DNA of 64,000 nucleotides from Chromobacterium subtsugae (GTDB taxonomy: Bacteria > Pseudomonadota > Gammaproteobacteria > Burkholderiales > Chromobacteriaceae), in assembly GCF_001676875.1 (NCBI RefSeq), contig NZ_JYKA01000004.1, positions 186,001 through 250,000 of the forward strand, written 5' to 3'. A model generated the notes under the pieces. That model was not told the DNA's origin. It ran no database searches and worked only from the letters and a program-made list of their open reading frames with translations. The translations under genes and the position numbers were made by a program. Positions 58,474-64,000 of this stretch are shown piece after piece. How positions within the stretch are numbered: position 1 is the first letter of the stretch; every line of letters begins with the position of its first letter.

Positions 58474-59067
58474 TCATATGCTCAGCGTGCCCTTGGTGGA
58501 CGGCGTGATGCCGGCCATCCGCTCGTCGTGCTCGCAGGCCATCCGCAGCGCGCGGCCGAATGCCTTGAAGATGGTTTCGGCCTGGTGGTGGCTGTTGTGG
58601 CCGCGCAGATTGTCGATGTGCAGCGTGACCATGCTGTGGTTGACGAAGCCGTGGAAAAACTCGGAGAACAGGTCGACATCGAACTGGCCGATGCTGGCGC
58701 GGGTGTAGTCGACGTGGTAGACCAGGCCCGGGCGGCCGGACAGGTCGATCACCACCCGGCTCAGCGCCTCGTCCAGCGGCACGTAGGCGTGGCCATAGCG
58801 GCGGATGCCCTTCTTGTCGCCGATGGCGCGGGCGAAGGCCTGGCCCAGCGTGATGCCGATGTCTTCCACCGTGTGGTGGGCGTCGATGTGCAGGTCGCCC
58901 ACCGCCTTGACGTCGAGGTCGATCAGGCCGTGGCGGGCGATCTGGTCCATCATGTGGTCGAGGAAGGGCACGCCGGTTTCAAAGCGGCCCTGGCCTGTGC
59001 CGTCCAGATTCAGCATGACGGTGATCTGGGTTTCCAGCGTGTTGCGGGTGACGGTTGCGGTTCTCAT
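58474..59067 (-). CDS. hisB: Imidazoleglycerol-phosphate dehydratase
   Basis: Monofunctional HisB of 197 aa without the N-terminal phosphatase domain found in enterics. The metal-binding histidines are seen in [34 protein letters not shown] and [18 protein letters not shown]. The start is the ATG at 59067, 4 bp after the hisC stop. Confidence 0.97.
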   Translation of the reverse strand: MRTATVTRNTLETQITVMLNLDGTGQGRFETGVPFLDHMMDQIARHGLIDLDVKAVGDLHIDAHHTVEDIGITLGQAFARAIGDKKGIRRYGHAYVPLDEALSRVVIDLSGRPGLVYHVDYTRASIGQFDVDLFSEFFHGFVNHSMVTLHIDNLRGHNSHHQAETIFKAFGRALRMACEHDERMAGITPSTKGTLSI

Positions 59068-59071
59068 GGCT

Positions 59072-60148
59072 TCAGGCGAAAAAACGTTGGATGGCGGACA
59101 GCAGCGCGGCGTTCTCATCCGGACTGCCCACGGTCAGGCGCAGGCAGTGGTCCAGCAACGGGTGGCTGCCGTGCAGCTGCTTGATCAGGATGCCGGACGC
59201 CTTCAGGTGCTGGAACAGCGCCGGCGCGTCCGGCGCGCGGACGGTGAGGAAGTTGGCCTCGGACGCGAACACCGCCAACTGCGGCAACGCCGACAGCGCA
59301 TCGCTCAGGCGGGCGCGTTCGGCGCGCAATTCGGCGGCCTGGCGGTTGAACACGTCCAGGTGCTTCAGCGCGAACTTCGCGGCGGCGAGGGTCAGCACGT
59401 TGACGTTGTACGGCGGCCGCACCTTGTTCAGCTGCTCGATCCAGGCCGGGCTGGCCGCGGCGTAGCCGAGGCGGATGCCGGCCAGGCCCAGCTTGGACAG
59501 GGTGCGCATCACCAACAGGTTGTCCAGCTCGCAGGCCAGATCCATGAAGCTGTCGGAGGCGAAGCTCTGGTAAGCCTCGTCCACCACCACCAGCCCCGGC
59601 GCGGCGCGGCAGATCGCCAGCACCTCGTCGCGGGCGTAGCGCGGACCGGTCGGGTTGTTGGGATAGGACACGAACACCACCGCCGGCTGTTCGCGCTCGA
59701 TGGCGGCCAGCGTGGCCGGCAGGTTCAGCGTGAAATCGCCGTTCAGCGGCACGCCGACATACTGCAGGCCGGAAAACAGCGCGTTCATCTTGTACATCAC
59801 GAACGACGGCTCCAGCGCCAGCAATTTGGCACCGGGACGCGCCAACGCCTGGGTGACCAGCGTGATCAGCTCATCCGAGCCGTTGCCGAGCACGATGTCG
59901 GCGCCGGCCGGAATAGCGAAGGCGGCGCGCAGATCGTCCTTCAGGCCGCCGCCGTTGGCGTCCGGATAGCGGTTCAGCGCCACCTGGGCCAGTTCGGCGG
60001 CCAGCGCGTGCTGCAATTCGATCGGCAGCGGCCACGGGTTTTCCATCGCGTCCAGCTTGATCAAGCCGGCGGCCGGCGCCACATGGTAGGCGCCGATGGC
60101 GGCGATCTCGTCGCGGACGAGTTGCTTGGCGGTCAGTTTGGTCGTCAT
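59072..60148 (-). CDS. hisC: Histidinol-phosphate aminotransferase
   Basis: PLP-dependent aminotransferase of 358 aa making histidinol phosphate from imidazole acetol phosphate. YDANGGGLK-type region ([20 protein letters not shown]), [29 protein letters not shown], and the PLP Lys in [16 protein letters not shown] are present. It is 130 bp after hisD. Confidence 0.96.
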   Translation of the reverse strand: MTTKLTAKQLVRDEIAAIGAYHVAPAAGLIKLDAMENPWPLPIELQHALAAELAQVALNRYPDANGGGLKDDLRAAFAIPAGADIVLGNGSDELITLVTQALARPGAKLLALEPSFVMYKMNALFSGLQYVGVPLNGDFTLNLPATLAAIEREQPAVVFVSYPNNPTGPRYARDEVLAICRAAPGLVVVDEAYQSFASDSFMDLACELDNLLVMRTLSKLGLAGIRLGYAAASPAWIEQLNKVRPPYNVNVLTLAAAKFALKHLDVFNRQAAELRAERARLSDALSALPQLAVFASEANFLTVRAPDAPALFQHLKASGILIKQLHGSHPLLDHCLRLTVGSPDENAALLSAIQRFFA

Positions 60149-60278
60149 CGTGTGTCTGCGGCGCGGCGCGCCGTCATGAGCCCGCGGGCGGGCAAAAAAA
60201 CATCGTAACGCGTCGGCGCGCGGCGGGCTACCGCCGCGCGGCCAGGAAGCCGCGCCTGTTGCGGCGCGGGCACGGCGC

Positions 60279-61571
60279 TTACTTGTCCAGCCGCAGTTCG
60301 GCGGCGCGGGCGTGGGCGGTCAGGCCCTCGCCATGCGCCAGCAGGCTGGCGATGCGGCCGAGCTTCTGCGCGCCGGCCTGCGACACGCGGATCAGGCTGC
60401 TGCGTTTCTGGAAATCGTACACGCCCAGCGGGCTGGCGAACCGCGCGGTGCGGCTGGTCGGCAGCACGTGGTTGGGGCCGGCGCAGTAGTCGCCCAGGCT
60501 TTCCGAGGTGAAGCGGCCCATGAAGATGGCGCCGGCGTGGCGCAGCTGCGGCAGCAGCGCGTCCGGATCGGCCACCGACAGCTCCAGGTGCTCCGGCGCG
60601 ATGTAGTTGCTGATCTCGCAGGCTTCGGCCAGGTCGGCCACCTGGATCAGCGCGCCGCGGTTGCCGAGGCTGGCCTCGATGATGGCGCGGCGCGGCATGG
60701 CCGGCATGAGCTTCTGGATGCTGGCTTCCACCCGCGCGATGTAATCGGCCGACGGGCACAGCAGGATGGCTTGGGCGATCTCGTCGTGCTCGGCCTGGCT
60801 GAACAGGTCCATCGCCACCCAGTCCGGATCGGTGTCGCCATCGCAGATCACCAGGATTTCCGACGGGCCGGCCACCATATCGATGCCCACCACGCCGAAC
60901 ACGCGGCGCTTGGCGGCGGCGACATAGGCGTTGCCGGGGCCGGTGATCTTGTCCACCTGAGGGATGGTTTCGGTACCATAGGCCAGGGCCGCCACCGCCT
61001 GGGCGCCGCCACAGGTAAAGACCTTGTCGACGCCGGCGATATAGGCCGCGGCCAGCACCAGATCATTGCGCTCGCCGCCCGGCGTCGGCACTACCATGAT
61101 GATTTCGCCTACGCCGGCCACCTTGGCCGGCAGCGCGTTCATCAGCACCGAGCTGGGATAAGCCGCCTTGCCGCCCGGCACGTAGATGCCGACGCGGTCC
61201 AGCGGCGTCACCTGCTGGCCCAGCAGGGTGCCGTCTTCGTCTTCATAACTCCAGGAGTGAGCAAGCTGCTTTTCATGGTAGCGGCGCACGCGTTCGGCGG
61301 CGGCGGTCAGCGCGTCGCGCACGTCGGCCGGCAGCCGCGCGAACGCCGCCTCCAGCTGCTCGCGCGACAATGTCAGGTCGGCCATGGAGGCCGCCTGCAT
61401 GCGGTCGAAACGGTTGGTGTACTCCACCAGCGCCGCGTCGCCGCGATGATGGACATCGGCGCAGATGGCCGCCACGGCGGCGTCCACTGCGGGGTCCTGC
61501 GCGGTTTCGAAGGCCAGCAGCGCTTGGAGGCGCGCGGCGAAGTCGGGCTGGGAGGAGGACAGTTTCAACAT
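60279..61571 (-). CDS. hisD: Histidinol dehydrogenase
   Basis: Zinc- and NAD-dependent enzyme oxidising histidinol to histidine in two steps. It is 430 aa from the ATG at 61571. The signature [20 protein letters not shown], the Asp/His set in [15 protein letters not shown], and [13 protein letters not shown] are all there. Normal length. Confidence 0.97.
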   Translation of the reverse strand: MLKLSSSQPDFAARLQALLAFETAQDPAVDAAVAAICADVHHRGDAALVEYTNRFDRMQAASMADLTLSREQLEAAFARLPADVRDALTAAAERVRRYHEKQLAHSWSYEDEDGTLLGQQVTPLDRVGIYVPGGKAAYPSSVLMNALPAKVAGVGEIIMVVPTPGGERNDLVLAAAYIAGVDKVFTCGGAQAVAALAYGTETIPQVDKITGPGNAYVAAAKRRVFGVVGIDMVAGPSEILVICDGDTDPDWVAMDLFSQAEHDEIAQAILLCPSADYIARVEASIQKLMPAMPRRAIIEASLGNRGALIQVADLAEACEISNYIAPEHLELSVADPDALLPQLRHAGAIFMGRFTSESLGDYCAGPNHVLPTSRTARFASPLGVYDFQKRSSLIRVSQAGAQKLGRIASLLAHGEGLTAHARAAELRLDK

Positions 61572-61660
61572 GATGATTCTCTGATGCTTGGAGTCTGAAC
61601 AGTTGGCAACGCCGGCCGCAGGCATACGGTTGACCGCTACCCAGCCGGCATGCGGATGAA

Positions 61661-62302
61661 TCAGGCCGGCACAGCGCCGGCGAAAGCGTCCAGCACCGGC
61701 TGGATCGCGTCGTATTTCAGCTTGAGCGCGGCCTGGTTCACCACCAGGCGCGAGCTAATGTCGATGATGTGTTCGACCGCCGCCAGCTTGTTGGCGCGCA
61801 GCGTGCCGCCGGTGGACACCAGGTCGACGATGGCGTCGGCCAGGCCGACCAGCGGCGCCAGCTCCATCGAGCCGTACAGCTTGATGATGTCGACGTGCAC
61901 GCCCTTCTTGGCGAAGTGCTCGCGGGCGATCTGCGGGTATTTGGTGGCGATCTTCAGCCGCGCGCCCTGGCGCACGGCGGCGTCGTAATCGAAGCCTTCC
62001 TGCACCGCCACCATCATCTTGCACTTGGCGATGTTCAGGTCAAGCGGCTGGTACAGGCCGGCGCCGCCGTGCTCGATCAGCACGTCGCGGCCGGCGATGC
62101 CGAGGTCGGCCGCGCCGTACTGCACATAGGTGGGCACGTCGGAGGCGCGCACGATCACCAGCTGCACGTCCGGATGATTGGTGCCGATGATCAGCTTGCG
62201 CGAGGATTCGGGATTCTCCGCCGGCACGATGCCGGCAGCCGCCAGCAGCGGCAGCGTTTCTTCAAAAATGCGGCCCTTGGACAGGGCGATGGTCAGCTTC
62301 AT
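61661..62302 (-). CDS. hisG: ATP phosphoribosyltransferase, short form
   Basis: First, rate-setting enzyme of histidine synthesis. The 213-aa protein is the short HisG without the C-terminal regulatory domain, so a HisZ partner is expected elsewhere. [37 protein letters not shown] and DIVSTGGTL-type loop ([16 protein letters not shown]) are clear. It opens the his operon. Confidence 0.96.
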   Translation of the reverse strand: MKLTIALSKGRIFEETLPLLAAAGIVPAENPESSRKLIIGTNHPDVQLVIVRASDVPTYVQYGAADLGIAGRDVLIEHGGAGLYQPLDLNIAKCKMMVAVQEGFDYDAAVRQGARLKIATKYPQIAREHFAKKGVHVDIIKLYGSMELAPLVGLADAIVDLVSTGGTLRANKLAAVEHIIDISSRLVVNQAALKLKYDAIQPVLDAFAGAVPA

Positions 62303-62341
62303 GATGTTCTACTGCGGTAAAAGTATGTGGATCGTGTGGAA

Positions 62342-63106
62342 TCAGCCGACCAGCGCGCGGCGTTCGCGCTCCAGGAAGCCGACATAGCGCTGGATCAGGG
62401 TTTCCATCTGCGGCGTGAGGTTGAGATAGGAGCAGCCTATCCGCATCGCCTCGTTGCCGTTGCGCATGCGCGCGGTCAACCGGTGGCGCACCTCGATGCC
62501 GAGGTTGAGCGTGCCGAACGGCTTCAGGTCTATCGTGCATTGGCGGTACTGCTGGCCGATTTCGAAACCGGTGGTGGACACGCCGGGCAGCCACAGACTC
62601 ATGCCGCCCAGGCTGATGTCGAACAGCGCCAGGTCGATGGCGCGCTGGCCGAAGTCGGCGATATGGCAGAACACCGGGGTGCCCAGCGGGGTCTGGATGC
62701 GGAAAAACTCGCGCCGCTGCAGCTTGATCACCTGTTCGGGCAGCTTGCTGAGGAAGGCCGGCCGGCCCTCCAGCATCACCTTGCTCACCTGGCCCGTGAC
62801 GAACTGGGTTTTCACTCCTTCCGGCGAGCAGACGAAGACATTGCGCTCGCTGTTCAGCACCTGGGCATTGGTATCCTCTTCCGCGCCCCAGTCAAACGTG
62901 AACAGACCTGTCTGGAAGTCGACATCGAGCAGGCGCGTCAGGATGAAGCTTTTCCCCTTGTTGGCGAAAACCGTCACCATGTGGCCGTGCTTGGCGATGC
63001 TCGCCAGGTGCTGCGCGATCTCCGCCGGCGTGGCCAGGGTGAACTTGGCCAGATCCAGCGGCTGATGCGAGCCTGTCGGGCTGCCGGGAGAGGTGTCGTT
63101 GCTCAC
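62342..63106 (-). CDS. YcgR-like flagellar brake protein (PilZ domain)
   Basis: c-di-GMP receptor of 254 aa. The N-terminal YcgR domain spans residues 20-130. The PilZ domain starts with the binding motif RREFFR (about residue 131) and DISLGGMSL (about residue 160), which fit RxxxR and (D/N)xSxxG. In enterics such proteins slow the flagellar motor at high c-di-GMP. The gene is 39 bp upstream of hisG and may share its transcript. Confidence 0.9.
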   Translation of the reverse strand: MSNDTSPGSPTGSHQPLDLAKFTLATPAEIAQHLASIAKHGHMVTVFANKGKSFILTRLLDVDFQTGLFTFDWGAEEDTNAQVLNSERNVFVCSPEGVKTQFVTGQVSKVMLEGRPAFLSKLPEQVIKLQRREFFRIQTPLGTPVFCHIADFGQRAIDLALFDISLGGMSLWLPGVSTTGFEIGQQYRQCTIDLKPFGTLNLGIEVRHRLTARMRNGNEAMRIGCSYLNLTPQMETLIQRYVGFLERERRALVG

Positions 63107-63151
63107 GATGTTCCGACCTTCATGTCTGCGAATGAGAGTGATACGCCCAGT

Positions 63152-63730
63152 TTAGCGTAACAACTGCTGGATATCATAAGCAAGGTTGGCTGCCGGCGTG
63201 CCATAGGCCTGAAACACCCTCAGCTTGCCTTTCTGGTCCAGCAGATAGGAACCCGCGCTGTGGTCCACGCTGTAGCCGCCACCCGGCGTCGGCACTTTCT
63301 GCGCCACCACCTTGTATTGCTTCTTCACTTTTTCGATCTGCTCCGGCGTGCCGGTCAAGCCGATGAAGCGCTTGTCGAAGTGCGGCACGTAGCCGGCCAG
63401 CACCTTGGGCGTGTCGCGCTCCGGGTCGACGCTGACGAACAGCACCTGCACCTTGTCGGCGTCGGCGCCCAGCTGCTTCATCACCGACGCGTATTCCAGC
63501 ATGGTGGTCGGGCACACATCCGGACAATTGGTGTAGCCGAAGAACAGCGCCACCACCTTGCCATGGAAAGCCTCCAGGCCAAGCGGCTTGCCGTGGAAAT
63601 CGGTCAGCGTGAAATTGCCGCCCATGGAATCGTCATCGATCGCCGTGCCTTTGAAATTGACGGCGGGCGCACAGGCCGACAGCGCGAACGCCGTCAGCAG
63701 GCCAAGCAACAACTGCAGGAATTTGGACAT
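63152..63730 (-). CDS. SCO1/SenC-family copper chaperone
   Basis: Membrane-anchored thioredoxin-fold protein that delivers copper to the CuA site of cytochrome oxidase. It is 192 aa. The N-terminal signal ends in LSACAPAV, a good lipobox, so it is probably a lipoprotein. The copper ligands are in YTNCPDVCPTTML (CxxxC) and the later His in SVDHSAGSYLLD. It is immediately downstream of ctaB, as expected for oxidase biogenesis. Confidence 0.94.
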   Translation of the reverse strand: MSKFLQLLLGLLTAFALSACAPAVNFKGTAIDDDSMGGNFTLTDFHGKPLGLEAFHGKVVALFFGYTNCPDVCPTTMLEYASVMKQLGADADKVQVLFVSVDPERDTPKVLAGYVPHFDKRFIGLTGTPEQIEKVKKQYKVVAQKVPTPGGGYSVDHSAGSYLLDQKGKLRVFQAYGTPAANLAYDIQQLLR

Positions 63731-64000
63731 CAGGTAAGCGGTATCAGACAGTAGTGGTCGATCAGTAAAGCCGCGAACAGCCAGGTCAGATACCAGATCG
63801 ACCAGCGGAACGTGCGGCGCGCCAGAGCGTCAGCATACTGGCGATGCAGGCTGACAGCAAGAAACAGCAGCCTGGCGTCCAGCAGCAATACCGCTGCCAT
63901 GTAAATCCGGCCCGACTCACCCAAAGCCACTGGCAGCAAGGTGATCGCCGACAGCAGCAGCGTGTACAGCACGATGGACAAGGTGGTGTAGCGCTGGCCG
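63730..64000 (-). CDS. ctaB: Protoheme IX farnesyltransferase (partial, N-terminus outside window)
   Basis: C-terminal 89 residues of heme O synthase (CyoE/CtaB, UbiA family). The visible part starts GQRYTTLSIVLYTLLLSAIT and ends in the last two or three membrane helices (FRWSIWYLTWLFAALLIDHY). The frame runs off the window end, so an ATG within it should not be taken as the start. It directly precedes the SCO1-like gene. Confidence 0.85.
   Translation of the reverse strand, partial: GQRYTTLSIVLYTLLLSAITLLPVALGESGRIYMAAVLLLDARLLFLAVSLHRQYADALARRTFRWSIWYLTWLFAALLIDHYCLIPLT

Overview
The window looks like a chromosomal segment of a high-GC betaproteobacterium close to Chromobacterium (Neisseriales). 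The grounds are the conserved housekeeping order (atp operon, parBA, rsmG, mnmG; yraN-diaA-dolP; a complete his operon followed by hinT, tatABC and a DUF2069 gene) and strongly GC-rich third codon positions. I assign the genus by general resemblance, not by a database search.

Left core (1-18564). A minus-strand block runs from mnmG through rsmG, parA, parB, atpI, atpB, atpE, atpF, atpH, atpA and atpG into atpD, which is cut by the window start. A plus-strand run follows (OlsB-like N-acyltransferase, TrmO, a Tim44-domain protein, an EAL phosphodiesterase). Then comes a minus-strand envelope cluster (dolP-like, diaA/gmhA-like, yraN, lpoA-like), divergent from rsmI, and a tRNA-Leu(CAA).

Integrated element (about 18565 to about 35600). 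A P4-type tyrosine integrase lies directly downstream of the tRNA-Leu. The element carries AlpA, a coiled-coil protein resembling P4 Sid, a P2 gpN-type major capsid protein, an Ogr/Delta zinc-finger activator, a divergent second Ogr-like protein, an immunity leader of the P4 cI/C4 type, small leader genes, a P4-alpha-like primase and a separate DUF927 helicase. It ends in a cluster of 12 GTTGGCAGTG iterons that is a strong candidate origin. This reads as a P4-like phage satellite that brings its own capsid gene. The AT-rich cargo on its right is a candidate retron: a HEPN-like gene, a winged-helix gene, a structured msr-msd-like RNA with a perfect 20-bp hairpin and a 10-nt a1/a2 pair, and a retron-type reverse transcriptase. 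To its right lie an IS5-family relic, a second independent C4-type leader with its own small gene, and four copies of a roughly 60-bp palindromic repeat. No right attachment site was found by eye.

Right core (about 35697-64000). This holds a secreted adenosine deaminase-like protein, a solitary nuoA, mgtE, a bestrophin-like channel, a marR-clcA pair divergent from an HPP/CBS protein with palindromic operators between them, a two-gene ABC exporter with a Nudix gene, an outer-membrane protein, tatD, a chemoreceptor, and a long minus-strand run: ctaB (partial), SCO1, a YcgR-like PilZ protein, hisG-D-C-B-H-A-F-I-E, hinT, tatA-B-C and DUF2069.

The most interesting parts are the candidate retron module with its two upstream partner genes, and the host satellite element with its own capsid gene, two antisense immunity units and an iteron origin.
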